A stretch of DNA of 64,000 nt from an uncultured Deferribacterales bacterium (GTDB lineage Bacteria; Chrysiogenota; Deferribacteres; Deferribacterales; Mucispirillaceae), in the NCBI GenBank assembly GCA_947853665.1, contig CANTXF010000044.1, forward strand, positions 22,514 to 86,513, written 5' to 3'. The notes under the pieces are model-generated. The model was not told the origin of the DNA. It saw nothing but the letters and a program-made list of their open reading frames with translations, and made no database searches. This document shows positions 7,019 to 15,474 of this stretch, one piece after another; position 1 is the stretch's first letter; each line of letters starts with the position of its first letter. Made by a program: the position numbers and the translations under genes.

Positions 7019-9121
7019 CTAAAATCTGGCGGCAAACTTAACGGAGGCGAACACTCCCGGCTCGTAAATATCCACGGAAGTCTGGTAGAGCTTGTTAAAT
7101 ATATTGTTTACTTCCGCCGAAAGGCTGTACTGTCTTTTTTCTCCGAAATCTACCCCCATGGCTATATTTGCCGTAGCCCAGGACGAGTATTTCAGATAGC
7201 CGTTATATTCTGCGTGAACCGTGTCCAGAGTATCCTCCGTTTCGCTGGCGAACCGGCTGAACAGGTCGATTTTAAAATCAGCGGCGTTACGGAAGCTATG
7301 GGAGTAAATAAGGCCCGCCCTTCCGGAAACCAGCGGCACCCCAGTTTTCCATGTAGTTTTCCCGGCGTCCTCGTATCTGCGCTGCATTACCGTTACGGAG
7401 GCGTAAGGTTTGAGACTTAACGGCGATTCGTAGCTTAGGGCCAGCTCCGCTCCGTGGGTAAGGGCGGAGGATACGTTTTTGTATCTGGTGGTGTTGCTGC
7501 CGGAGCTTACGGGCTCCTGAGCGATATAGTTATCCGCAAGGGAGAGGAAATATACCGCGTCCATGTTCACACCGTAGCCGCCGTAGCGGAATCCCAGCTC
7601 GAAGTTGTTGCTTTTTTCCGGCTTAAGGTTTGGGTTGGGGTATATGGTGCCGCCGCCCATAGACGAAATAAGATACTTTTCCTGCAATGTGGGAGACCTG
7701 AAGCCTTGAGAAAAGTTGAACCTTACCGTAAGGTTTTCTATGCCCTGCCACATTATACCGGCGCTGAAGACGGGAGCGTTGCTGGAAAAATCTCCCACCG
7801 CGCCTAAATCGTCCGGCCCCAGTATTTTAGGCGGAATTGTGCCGTCTTTATAAATCTGCACGCCTTCGGCTTTCGTCATGTTGGAGTAGTTGTACGTCCA
7901 GCGCACGCCGTAGTTCAGGGTAAAATCCAGAGGAAGATACGATTCTCCCTGCGCGTACAGGGCGTGGGAATATTCGTATCCCTTGTTTTTCGACTTCTTG
8001 TTGTAGTAGGTAAGTGAAAACTGGCTCGAGGTATCGGCCTCCGTGTCCGCGTCCAGAGTGTTGTAGGCGAAATCATACCCGGCTATTATATAGGTATGGT
8101 CCCCCGCAGCCCAGTCGGACTGGATTGAAAGCCCCCACTGGCCGTTGACGTTATCGGCGTAGTTGTCCAGTATCATGGGCATATATACGACGTTCGGGTC
8201 TATATCCACGTGGTTGCGCATTTTTTTGCGGTTTTCCTGCCAGAAAAGGTCGGCTCTTAAACGGGGCATAAAAGAGGCCAGATTTTTTCCCTCGAAAAAC
8301 GCCGCCGCTTTCTGCCTTTGCCATTCCGGTATATCCACGTAAAAATTTTCATAACCGGCCGCCTGGCTGCCGGACATTATATCGGCTTTAAAATAATCGT
8401 AGCTGAGGCCGACTTTATAATCTTCGCTGATATTATAGGCAAGATAGGCTCCGTAATTTCCTTGGGAAAAGGACGTGTTAGGAGCAAGGCCCAGCGGTGT
8501 GCGCAGTTTTTTCTGGTCGTTATAGGAGGCGGAAATCCTGTATTCGAATCCTCCGGCGGAGCCGTAAAGGGAAGCGGCTTCCGCAAAGCCGGAGGACGCT
8601 CCGTTAAAGGATGCGCTCACGTCTCCCTGAAACGGCTTTCCGCCGCCTTTTTTTGTGATTATGTTGATTACGCCGCCTATGGCGTTTGAGCCGTATAAAA
8701 CGGAGGACGGGCCTTTTGTTACCTCTATGCGCTCTATCATAGACGGGTCTATCATAAGGGCCGAGCCTTCCATGGATTTGTTTTCCACTATCTGCTGGCC
8801 GTCTATAAGCACGAGGGTTCTGTTTACACCTTCGCCCCTCATGGATATGCGTTTAAGCCCCTGACCACCGGAATTTACCACCTGAATACCCGGAACGTCC
8901 TGTAAAAGCTCTCCTACGGTTCTTGCCGGGGATTTTTTAATATCCTCCTCCGTGATAATGGAGACGGAGGCGGGAACGTCCTCTATCTCCTTTTCCACCT
9001 TTGTGGCCGTTACTGTTACTTTCGGGGTTTCAATCCGGTCCCCGTCCTGGGCGAGGGCGTTTCCCGTCCACTGTAAGCATGCTGCCGCGGCGGTTAAAAC
9101 GAAAAAAAACTTTCTTACCAT
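7019..9121 (-). CDS. TonB-dependent outer-membrane receptor
   Basis: This encodes a gated outer-membrane transporter of about 700 residues. From the chosen start the signal peptide is MVRKFFFVLTAAAACLQWTG, cleaved after AQA-type residues near 25. The plug follows: a TonB-box-like 'KVTVTATK', then 'VPASVSIITEEDIKKSPA', 'LLQDVPGIQV' and 'SMRGEG'. The remainder is a beta-barrel with 'FSQGFRSPTLQEKY' and 'NPNLKPEKSNNFELGF', ending in Phe. The upstream 21 codons of the longer frame are rejected because AGGGAG sits just before the ATG at 9121. Substrate is unknown; Fur-box-like sites upstream favour an iron chelate or heme. No ABC transporter or TonB gene is adjacent. Confidence 0.92.
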   Translation of the reverse strand: MVRKFFFVLTAAAACLQWTGNALAQDGDRIETPKVTVTATKVEKEIEDVPASVSIITEEDIKKSPARTVGELLQDVPGIQVVNSGGQGLKRISMRGEGVNRTLVLIDGQQIVENKSMEGSALMIDPSMIERIEVTKGPSSVLYGSNAIGGVINIITKKGGGKPFQGDVSASFNGASSGFAEAASLYGSAGGFEYRISASYNDQKKLRTPLGLAPNTSFSQGNYGAYLAYNISEDYKVGLSYDYFKADIMSGSQAAGYENFYVDIPEWQRQKAAAFFEGKNLASFMPRLRADLFWQENRKKMRNHVDIDPNVVYMPMILDNYADNVNGQWGLSIQSDWAAGDHTYIIAGYDFAYNTLDADTEADTSSQFSLTYYNKKSKNKGYEYSHALYAQGESYLPLDFTLNYGVRWTYNYSNMTKAEGVQIYKDGTIPPKILGPDDLGAVGDFSSNAPVFSAGIMWQGIENLTVRFNFSQGFRSPTLQEKYLISSMGGGTIYPNPNLKPEKSNNFELGFRYGGYGVNMDAVYFLSLADNYIAQEPVSSGSNTTRYKNVSSALTHGAELALSYESPLSLKPYASVTVMQRRYEDAGKTTWKTGVPLVSGRAGLIYSHSFRNAADFKIDLFSRFASETEDTLDTVHAEYNGYLKYSSWATANIAMGVDFGEKRQYSLSAEVNNIFNKLYQTSVDIYEPGVFASVKFAARF

Positions 9122-9164
9122 AATCTCTCCCTTGTTTTTATTAATAACAATTTTCCGAGACAAG

Positions 9165-9187
9165 TTTTTGATATGAATTATCAATAG
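9165..9187. promoter_or_regulatory. Fur-box-like palindrome, copy 3
   Basis: TTTTTGATA-N5-TATCAATAG contains TGATATG-A-ATTATCA, a good 7-1-7 Fur match. It is 44 bp upstream of the TonB receptor start. Confidence 0.7.
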
Positions 9188-9225
9188 TGAAATATTAAAA
9201 CCATTCTATAGTAAAAATCAAGTTT

Positions 9226-9248
9226 TTATTGATATAGTTTATCAATAA
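9226..9248. promoter_or_regulatory. Fur-box-like palindrome, copy 4
   Basis: TTATTGATA-N5-TATCAATAA is a perfect 9-bp inverted repeat with a 5-bp centre, the best of the four copies flanking the two genes. It lies about 105 bp upstream of the TonB receptor start. Confidence 0.7.
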
Positions 9249-9297
9249 AAGTATAGGTTTTTAATGATTGAAAAATGGTAAAAGAAACTTGAATCAA

Positions 9298-9524
9298 AAA
9301 CGGGAGCGGGTTTATTTGTCCCCGCTCGTTTGGGAGCAAGCTCGGATTAGAAACATCCGCATAAATAAGGCGGATGTTTTCTATCCACCAAAACGGGAGC
9401 GGGCTTATTTATCCCCGCTCGTTTGAGAGCAAGCTCGGAACAGAAACATCCGCATAAAACGAGGCGGATGTTTTCTATCTACCAAATGGGGACGCGCATT
9501 ATTTGCGGGCGGAAAGCGAGCCTC
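9298..9524. repeat. Array of alternating hairpin repeats, left copy
   Basis: This intergenic stretch is built from hairpins joined by two conserved linkers. Type-1 hairpins lie at 9298-9331 and 9391-9424 (arms AAACG-g-GAGCGGG / CCCGCTCGTTT, with one unpaired G). Each is followed by a linker reading [GA]GGAGCAAGCTCGGA or close to it. Type-2 hairpins lie at 9351-9379 and 9444-9473 (AAACATCCGC / GCGGATGTTT), each followed by TCTATC[CT]ACC. A degraded fifth unit starts at 9484. The same linkers recur around different stems at 63907-64000, so base pairing rather than stem sequence is conserved. No ORF fits the array. Confidence 0.85.
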
Positions 9525-9564
9525 TATTGGCACAAATAATTTAAACGAGGCTTATAATATACTT

Positions 9565-9831
9565 ATGAAAGAAGTTATTCGTTCGGATGGAGACGCAGCG
9601 GCAGATAACGCTTGTAAGGCTATGCCAAAAGTTCTTCCTGAGGTTAATAAAAAGATAAAAATCGGAAATAACTGCGGCGCAGGTATAAAGGCATGTTATA
9701 TTACATTTGAATATAATAATAATTTATATATTAGTTTTAACGGCCCTTATGATGAAGTGAAGGAGATTACGAATGTTATGAATTGGAAAAAGAAGAAAAT
9801 AAAAACAGCGAGAGCAATTTTTCCGGTTTAA
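9565..9831 (+). CDS. Hypothetical 88-residue protein
   Basis: A short frame encodes a small basic protein (MKEVIRSDGDAAADNACKAM start; Lys-rich end) with no recognised domain. It is more AT-rich and uses more AAT/AAA codons than neighbouring genes, suggesting foreign origin or a decayed fragment. A TATAAT at 9553-9558 ends only six bases before the ATG, and there is no Shine-Dalgarno, so translation would be leaderless if real. It directly abuts the hairpin-repeat array. The 200 bp downstream (9832-10006) show nothing recognisable. Weakly supported as a gene. Confidence 0.35.
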   Translation: MKEVIRSDGDAAADNACKAMPKVLPEVNKKIKIGNNCGAGIKACYITFEYNNNLYISFNGPYDEVKEITNVMNWKKKKIKTARAIFPV

Positions 9832-10006
9832 AGTATATTGCATCGGTAAAGCAGAAAAATTACCGGGTGATTTTATAAGTAGATATCCTTATAATTACAG
9901 CTTTGCAGGTCAGTTTTTTTATTGTGCGACGCAAGCCGCTCTATTGCGTTTATCAATAGTCTTAATATTATCCGCTCAAAGCTCTCATCACGCTATTTTT
10001 ATACAT

Positions 10007-10032
10007 AAAAAGGCCCCTAAAAAGGGGCCTTA
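10007..10032 (-). terminator. Intrinsic terminator of the cyclophilin pair
   Basis: AAGGCCCCT and AGGGGCCTT form a near-perfect stem around a short A/T loop, with a T run on the minus strand immediately past the stop of the cytoplasmic cyclophilin gene. Confidence 0.85.
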
Positions 10033-10033
10033 T

Positions 10034-10696
10034 TTATTTTATCTTTACGGTTTCTATGATCACCGGTCTTAGCGGCAGGTCTGACTGGAAAGGCCCCCCG
10101 TGTCCCGTAGGCAAGGCGCCTATGGCGTCCACGGTTTCCATGCCTTTTACCACTTTGCCGAATACCGCGTAGCCGTAGCCTTGCAGGGATGGTTCGCGAT
10201 AGTTCAGGAAATCGTTGTTCTCAAGGTTTATAAAGAACTGGCTCGTAGCTGAATTAGGATCGCTGGTTCTGGCCATGGCTATGGTGCCTCTGTCGTTTTT
10301 AAGGCCGTTGTCCGATTCTATTTTTATAGGCGCGTTGCCGTCCTTATGGCGCAGGCTGTTATCGAATCCGCCGCCCTGTATCATAAACCCTGATATTACC
10401 CTGTGGAATATAAGGCCGTCGAAAAATCCGGAATTAACGTAATCCGTAAAATTCTTTACTGTTACAGGCGCCTTGTCTGGATAAAGCTCCAGCTCGATGG
10501 GGCCCATATTGGTTTCCATTATTACGTTTAAGGTTTTCGCCTTTTTAGCCCCCGCTTTTTTAGCGCCGGCTTTGGCGGAAGGCTTTTTTGCCGCTTTGGC
10601 CGCCCGTTTTTTCGCCGTGGCTTCCTTCGCCGCGGCGGAAGGGGATACTTTTTTGACGGGCTTTTTTCCGCCGGATGGCTTTTCGGTTTTATCCAT
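10034..10696 (-). CDS. Cyclophilin-type peptidyl-prolyl isomerase with Lys/Ala-rich N-terminal tail
   Basis: A cis-trans prolyl isomerase of 220 residues. Residues about 58-220 are a complete bacterial cyclophilin: '[19 protein letters not shown]', 'FHRVISGFMIQGG', 'GTIAMART', '[10 protein letters not shown]' and '[16 protein letters not shown]'. No signal peptide is present, so it is cytoplasmic. Residues 1-55 are an unusual low-complexity basic tail (AKKRAAKAAKKPSAKAGAKK-type repeats) like histone H1 or HU C-terminal tails, hinting at nucleic-acid or ribosome binding. The exported paralogue lies 23 bp upstream; the two probably share a transcript. Confidence 0.92.
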   Translation of the reverse strand: MDKTEKPSGGKKPVKKVSPSAAAKEATAKKRAAKAAKKPSAKAGAKKAGAKKAKTLNVIMETNMGPIELELYPDKAPVTVKNFTDYVNSGFFDGLIFHRVISGFMIQGGGFDNSLRHKDGNAPIKIESDNGLKNDRGTIAMARTSDPNSATSQFFINLENNDFLNYREPSLQGYGYAVFGKVVKGMETVDAIGALPTGHGGPFQSDLPLRPVIIETVKIK

Positions 10697-10719
10697 ATCT
10701 GTTTCTTTCTCCCGCGCCG

Positions 10720-11283
10720 TTATTTAATTACTTTTACGCTCTTTATCACGACGTTTTCAAGAGGCACGTCCTGATAAAAGCCTTTATTGCCCGTCTGTAC
10801 GGAAGCTATTTTATCCACGGTTTCCATGCCTTTTATCACTTTGCCGAATACGGCGTAGCCCCAGCCGGCGGTGGTTTTCGCTTTGTAGTTAAGGAAAGAG
10901 TTTGTTTTATGGTTTATGAAAAACTGGCTTGTGGCCGAATGCGGGTCGTTGGTTCTGGCCATGGCTATTGTGCCCCGTTCGTTTTTAAGGCCGTTGTCGG
11001 CTTCGTTTGCTATCGGGGTTTTAGCGGCCTTTTCCTTCATGCTTTCATCGAATCCGCCGCCCTGTATCATAAATCCGTTTATTACCCTGTGAAATATGAG
11101 GCCGTTATAATAGCCGGAATTTACGTAGTCGAGAAAATTCTTAACCGTTTCCGGGGCTTTGTCCGGATAAAGCTCAAGCTCGATGTCTCCCATAGAGGTG
11201 GACATAAGCACTTTAACCGGCGCGGCCCATGCCGAAGCCGTCATCGCCAGAGCGATAAGCGCCGCCAATAATATTTTTTTCAT
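10720..11283 (-). CDS. Exported cyclophilin-type peptidyl-prolyl isomerase
   Basis: The 187-residue protein begins with a classical signal peptide ([20 protein letters not shown], cleavage after AWA) and continues as a full cyclophilin domain with [24 protein letters not shown] and [10 protein letters not shown]. It would assist folding of periplasmic and outer-membrane proteins. It is about 60 percent alike by eye to the neighbouring cytoplasmic copy, from which it differs by having a signal peptide in place of the basic tail; tandem duplication is likely. Confidence 0.93.
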   Translation of the reverse strand: MKKILLAALIALAMTASAWAAPVKVLMSTSMGDIELELYPDKAPETVKNFLDYVNSGYYNGLIFHRVINGFMIQGGGFDESMKEKAAKTPIANEADNGLKNERGTIAMARTNDPHSATSQFFINHKTNSFLNYKAKTTAGWGYAVFGKVIKGMETVDKIASVQTGNKGFYQDVPLENVVIKSVKVIK

Positions 11284-11307
11284 AGTTTTCGTTTCCTCCT
11301 GAACAAA

Positions 11308-12540
11308 TTAATTTCTGTTATTTATCACCCGCTTTGCCTTGCCTTCGCTTCTTTGCAGAGTGCCCTGGGGCACCAGCTTAAGCTCCGCGTGGAAAGAGAG
11401 AGTGTCGTATATTTTTTCCGATATCCGCTCTTTAAGTCCGGAGGGACACCGGCCTTCCGTTTCCATTATAAGGGTTATGGAATCTTTGCCGCTTTTTTCT
11501 TCCAGAGTGATTACGTAATTGTCGGAAACTTCCGGGAACATCATCAGTATGGACTCCACCTGGGACGGATAAAAATTTACCCCTTTTACTTTAAGCATTT
11601 CGTCGGTGCGGCCTTTAAGCCGGGCCACCCGCAGGGTTTCAAGGCCGCAGGAGCATTTATCCCTGCCTACGATTCTCGTAATGTCGCTCGTTCTGTAGCG
11701 TATAAGGGGCAGTCCTTCCCGGGCGACTGAGGTTATTACCATCTCGCCTTCCTGACCGTCCGGCAGTGGCTCGCCTGTTACCGGGTCTATTATTTCTATT
11801 ATATAGCAGTCGTCCCAGATGTGTATGCCGCACCGCCCGGGGCAGTCTATGCCCATTCCCACGCCTCCGGCTTCCGTCATGCCTATTATATCGTAGGCTT
11901 TTATGCCGAGGGCTTTTTCTATTCTGTCCCTCATGCCGTCCGACCATACCTCCGCGCCGAAAATACCCGTTTTGAGCATTGTGGAGGAAAAATCGAAGCC
12001 GCTTTCCTCCGCTATTTCCATAAGCCGCAGAGGGTAGGAGGCTATGGCGGCCAGGGCCGTTACGCCCAAATCCTTTATAAGCTTAAGCTGCAGGCCGCTT
12101 CTGCCGGCGCCTGCGGGCACCATAAAGGCTCCCAGCTTTTCCGCTCCGAAATGGAAGCCGAACCCGCCGTTAAAAAGGCCGAAGGCAGGCGTTACCTGTA
12201 TAATATCGTCGGAAGTCAGCCCGGCGGTCTTCATGCAGCGGCACATCATATCTCCCCAGTTGGATACGTCCCCGGCCGTCATAGGGTTTATTATGGGGGT
12301 TCCTGTGGTGCCGCTTGACATGTGCATGCGGGTTATCTTGTTTTTATCCGCGCAAAGGTATTTAAAGGGATAACCCACGCGCAGCATTTCCTTCGTAAGG
12401 AATGGAAGCTCCGCGAGCTCCTCGTAGGAGTCTATGCGTTCCGGCAGCCGGAATTGGGCTGCGTAATCCGGGTTGTATTTCCTTATCCTTGCCGATGTTT
12501 TCTCGAAGCCTTCTTTCTGCCTGTCGCTTAACCGCTTCAT
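11308..12540 (-). CDS. paaK: Phenylacetate (aryl-acetate)-CoA ligase
   Basis: An adenylate-forming ligase of 410 residues that converts aryl-acetates plus CoA and ATP to aryl-acetyl-CoA, or runs in reverse to make ATP. It has the AMP-binding loop 'MSSGTTGTPI' (about 97-106), 'GIFGAEVWSDGMR', 'DIIGMTEAGGVGMGI', the hinge 'LKGRTDEMLKVKGVNFYPSQ' and a PaaK-type C-terminal domain. It is 3' of iorA-iorB with ATGA-type overlap at 12537-12540, so the three are co-translated. The setting supports handling aryl-acetyl-CoA or aryl-acetates derived from aromatic amino acids. Confidence 0.92.
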   Translation of the reverse strand: MKRLSDRQKEGFEKTSARIRKYNPDYAAQFRLPERIDSYEELAELPFLTKEMLRVGYPFKYLCADKNKITRMHMSSGTTGTPIINPMTAGDVSNWGDMMCRCMKTAGLTSDDIIQVTPAFGLFNGGFGFHFGAEKLGAFMVPAGAGRSGLQLKLIKDLGVTALAAIASYPLRLMEIAEESGFDFSSTMLKTGIFGAEVWSDGMRDRIEKALGIKAYDIIGMTEAGGVGMGIDCPGRCGIHIWDDCYIIEIIDPVTGEPLPDGQEGEMVITSVAREGLPLIRYRTSDITRIVGRDKCSCGLETLRVARLKGRTDEMLKVKGVNFYPSQVESILMMFPEVSDNYVITLEEKSGKDSITLIMETEGRCPSGLKERISEKIYDTLSFHAELKLVPQGTLQRSEGKAKRVINNRN

Positions 12541-13034
12541 AAGTCACTTCCCAGCCCGAACAGCAGGGCCTGCTGATTGAGTTTTTTATTTTGAGCCAAA
12601 ATCCGGACGCTTTTTTCCGGGTGGAAGATTTCGGGAAACCTTGCTATGGTTTTCCCCAGCAGTATAGCTCCTGCGTGCATTACGCCGCCGAATTTTCCGG
12701 CGGCTGCCTTTCCTGCGTCTACGTTTATTATTTCAAAAGGGCCGCCTTCATAAAAGCCGTCCGTAATTATAACTCCTTTTTCCGACAGGAAGCGCAGGCA
12801 GCGCTCTACCTCGCCCGAATCCGTGCTCAGCAGAAGATCCGCCTCTCCGGCCCCAATGGAAGCCGACATGGCTTTTCCTATTTTCAGCGTGGTGTAGACG
12901 CTGCCGCCTCTCATAGCCATTCCGTGGGTCTCTGCCGATATGGTTTCGTATCCCAGGGCAGAGGCCAGGTTCCCGAGCAGATAATTCAGGGTTATTACTC
13001 CCTGTCCGCCTCTGCCGCATATTACGCATCGCAT
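12537..13034 (-). CDS. iorB: Indolepyruvate:ferredoxin oxidoreductase, beta (gamma-type) subunit
   Basis: The 165-residue protein has the pyruvate-ferredoxin oxidoreductase gamma-domain signature 'GRGGQGVITLNYLLGNL' at the start and 'ETHGMAMRGGSVYTTLKIG' following, as in IorB. It pairs with IorA to decarboxylate indolepyruvate, phenylpyruvate and related 2-oxoacids to aryl-acetyl-CoA, reducing ferredoxin; it is oxygen-sensitive. At 165 residues it is shorter than the roughly 190-200 common for IorB. It overlaps iorA by one base (TAATG) and paaK by four. Confidence 0.92.
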   Translation of the reverse strand: MRCVICGRGGQGVITLNYLLGNLASALGYETISAETHGMAMRGGSVYTTLKIGKAMSASIGAGEADLLLSTDSGEVERCLRFLSEKGVIITDGFYEGGPFEIINVDAGKAAAGKFGGVMHAGAILLGKTIARFPEIFHPEKSVRILAQNKKLNQQALLFGLGSDL

Positions 13035-14791
13035 TATTTATCCTCCGCTATCACGCCTCTGGGGCACACTTCCACGCAGCAAAGGCATCCGTTGCAGGAT
13101 GCGCCGTCTATTTCCACTGTTTCGCCGTTAAAGGTTATGGCGGGGCATTCAAAAACCTCGTAGCACATTCCGCAGTCCGTGCAGCCGGGGTTTACTTTAG
13201 GCGGCTTGCCCGCCTTCATTTTAGTTTTCGTAACGCACTCCCTGCGGAATATGACGACGGCGGGGCAGTTTTCTTCTTTAGCAGCGGCGATAGCCGCCTT
13301 TACAGCGGCGACGGAGGCTTTTATGTCGTAAGGGTCGATAACGGTTACGCTGTTTATGCCAAGGCCCTTTAACGTCTGCTCTATGGTTATATGGCCCTCC
13401 GCGTGGGGCACGGGCTGAAATCCGGTCATGGCGGTGGTCGCGTTGTCCAGTATGGCAACCGCTATGGGGGAACCGTTTATTTTGGCGTTAAGCAGCGCCG
13501 GTATGCCGGTATGGAAAAAGGTGGAATCGCCTATCGTGCATATTACGGGCTTTTCCGGGTTTTCCCGTTTAAGACTTTCGGCGAAAGTTATGGAAGCGCC
13601 CATACAGATACAGGTATCCACGGCTTTTAAATTGGTTCCCAGAGTGTAGCAGCCTATATCTCCCGGGTATATTCCAGAAGGGGCGGCCCTTTTTATTGCA
13701 AAAAAAGCGCTTCTGTGGCCGCAGCCCGCGCATAGGCGCGGCTTAGGCCCGGGGGCCGTTTCCGCCGGAGCGTATATTTTTTTATTTTCCGGTTTTTTCT
13801 CCATAAAAAGGTTTAATGCGTTTTCGCACGAGTCGGCTGTAAATTCCCCGGCGGAGGGCACGGTGCCCGTGTCCTTTCCATAGACCCTGTTTCTCGTTAC
13901 GAAGCTCCTTTCAAGCAGGGGGAAAGTTTCTTCAAGAACGAGTATTTTTTCGTAGGAATTTTCGATTTTCGATATAAGGCCCTCCGGTATGGGATAGGGC
14001 ATATCGAGCTTTATAAAATCCGCCGAGCCTTCAAACCTGTCTTTCATATCCGCGCAGACTGCCGCCGGATAGCCGCAGGCTACAACGGCGAAAGGGGCTT
14101 TCGGTTTTATTTCCAGCTCCGAGTAGAAATCCTCCGCTATTTCTTTCAGCTTTTCCGTCAGCTTTATATGGAGGGCCGCCCTGTGCTTCGGAGTAGCCGC
14201 CCAGCGGGAAGGGTCTTTTACGAAACGGCCGTGCCTTGGGGCCTCCGTTTCTTCCGGCAGGTCGAAAGACTGCCTGGAATGGCATACCCGCATGACAGGG
14301 CGCACCATAACGGGCACGCCGTATTTCTTCGATATTTCAAAAGCCTTTTTAGTAAGGCGGAAAGCGTCCGCCGGGTTGGCCGGGTCCGTTACGGGGATTT
14401 TGGCGGCATAGGCGTACATCCTGCTGTCCTGCTCCGTCTGGGAGCTGTGGGGCCCCGGATCGTCGGCGGATATTATTGCCAACGCTCCTGATACGCCGGT
14501 ATAAGCCACGGAAAAAAGCGGGTCGGCCGCGACGTTAAGGCCTACCTGCTTCATGGCGCAGGCCGACACGCTGCCGGAAATTGCCGCGGCCGCCGCAAGC
14601 TCCAAAGCCAGCTTTTCGTTTAAGGCCCATTGTGCGTAGCGCTCCGGGGCGTATTTCTGAAAAGACGAAAGTATTTCGCTTGAGGGAGTGCCGGGATAGG
14701 CGTAAAAAGAAGAAGCCCCCGCCGCTTTGGCCGCGTACGCCATAAGCTCGTTGCCAAGAAAAAAACCTCTGCCCATATACTTTAACCCCAT
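13034..14791 (-). CDS. iorA: Indolepyruvate:ferredoxin oxidoreductase, alpha subunit
   Basis: The 585-residue catalytic subunit holds the N-terminal 2-oxoacid-binding domain ('YPGTPSSEI'), a C-terminal thiamine-diphosphate domain ('CAGCGHR', 'GDIGCYTLG', 'GDSTFFHTG', 'ILDNATTAMTGFQP') and two 4Fe-4S clusters at the end (CTDCGMC...CP and CNGCLCCVEVCP). It matches IorA in order and length. The ATG at 14791 is used; a second ATG at 14776 is also possible, as neither has a clear ribosome site. It heads the iorA-iorB-paaK operon and indicates anaerobic aromatic amino-acid metabolism. Confidence 0.93.
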   Translation of the reverse strand: MGLKYMGRGFFLGNELMAYAAKAAGASSFYAYPGTPSSEILSSFQKYAPERYAQWALNEKLALELAAAAAISGSVSACAMKQVGLNVAADPLFSVAYTGVSGALAIISADDPGPHSSQTEQDSRMYAYAAKIPVTDPANPADAFRLTKKAFEISKKYGVPVMVRPVMRVCHSRQSFDLPEETEAPRHGRFVKDPSRWAATPKHRAALHIKLTEKLKEIAEDFYSELEIKPKAPFAVVACGYPAAVCADMKDRFEGSADFIKLDMPYPIPEGLISKIENSYEKILVLEETFPLLERSFVTRNRVYGKDTGTVPSAGEFTADSCENALNLFMEKKPENKKIYAPAETAPGPKPRLCAGCGHRSAFFAIKRAAPSGIYPGDIGCYTLGTNLKAVDTCICMGASITFAESLKRENPEKPVICTIGDSTFFHTGIPALLNAKINGSPIAVAILDNATTAMTGFQPVPHAEGHITIEQTLKGLGINSVTVIDPYDIKASVAAVKAAIAAAKEENCPAVVIFRRECVTKTKMKAGKPPKVNPGCTDCGMCYEVFECPAITFNGETVEIDGASCNGCLCCVEVCPRGVIAEDK

Positions 14792-14870
14792 ACGGCGTAA
14801 CCACGAATCTGAAAATACTATACGACGCGCCGTATTATGTCAACGGCTTCCCCGGTTTAGGCCGCCGGTT

Positions 14871-15320
14871 TTATTTATCCCGGCATTTGGAGCAGAGGCC
14901 GGTAAGATACATGGAATGGCCGGTAAGCTGATAGCCGTATTTTTTCGCTATGGATTCCTGCATGGCTTCCAGCTCCGGGTCGTTAAATTCTATATTTTCC
15001 CCGCATTCGGAGCAGATAAGGTGGTCATGGTGCGTTCTGCCTATTACTGCCTCGTAAACGGGTTTTTCGTTGCCGAACTTTACCTCGCGCACGATGCCCG
15101 CTTCAGTAAGCAGTTTGAGGGTGCGGTAAATGGTAGCCAGGCCTATGTTTTTATCTATTGTTTTCATTTTCGAGAAAAGTTCGTCCGTATCTATGTGGGT
15201 GTTTCTCGTCATAAATTCGTTAAAGATTATCTTGCGCTGGGAGGTCAGCCGTAATTTTTTTGTGGAGAGAAAATCAGTGAAAAACTTTTCCGTTTCGCTG
15301 GTCGGGTTGTTTTTTTCCAT
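14871..15320 (-). CDS. Fur-family metalloregulator
   Basis: The 149-residue protein has a winged-helix domain (about 20-90, 'RLTSQRKIIFNEFM', 'GLATIYRTLKLLTEAGIV') and a dimerisation/metal domain with 'HHDHLICSECG' and a second C-x-x-C near the end (CSKC). The histidine-rich segment plus paired CxxC motifs fit Fur, with PerR or Zur possible. Four Fur-box-like palindromes at 6923-9248 are obvious candidate targets in the same window, which favours iron as the signal. The gene stands alone between the ior operon and the acyl-ligase gene. Confidence 0.88.
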   Translation of the reverse strand: MEKNNPTSETEKFFTDFLSTKKLRLTSQRKIIFNEFMTRNTHIDTDELFSKMKTIDKNIGLATIYRTLKLLTEAGIVREVKFGNEKPVYEAVIGRTHHDHLICSECGENIEFNDPELEAMQESIAKKYGYQLTGHSMYLTGLCSKCRDK

Positions 15321-15474
15321 ATGGCGCTCCTTGATTAAAAACGTGCGGCCTTTATAGGTCAGATTAGCTTAAAAGCCGGTGGCGGTAAAGTTTTTTTTGC
15401 CCGGTCGGAAGGGATACGGCTTTTTTATGCCGTATATGGTAATTGTCAGTGAAAAAGTAACGGCCTTAATATTT

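Noticed and set aside
9121..9298. Cobalamin riboswitch before the TonB receptor
   Set aside because: No B12-box or multi-stem structure is visible; the region is accounted for by Fur-like palindromes.
9298..9524. CRISPR array
   Set aside because: The repeats are hairpins with variable stems and fixed linkers, there are no uniform spacers and no cas genes in the window.
15413..15435. ATACGGC / GCCGTAT hairpin between the Fur-family and acyl-ligase genes
   Set aside because: It is a perfect 7-bp stem but no T run follows on either strand, so it was not called a terminator.
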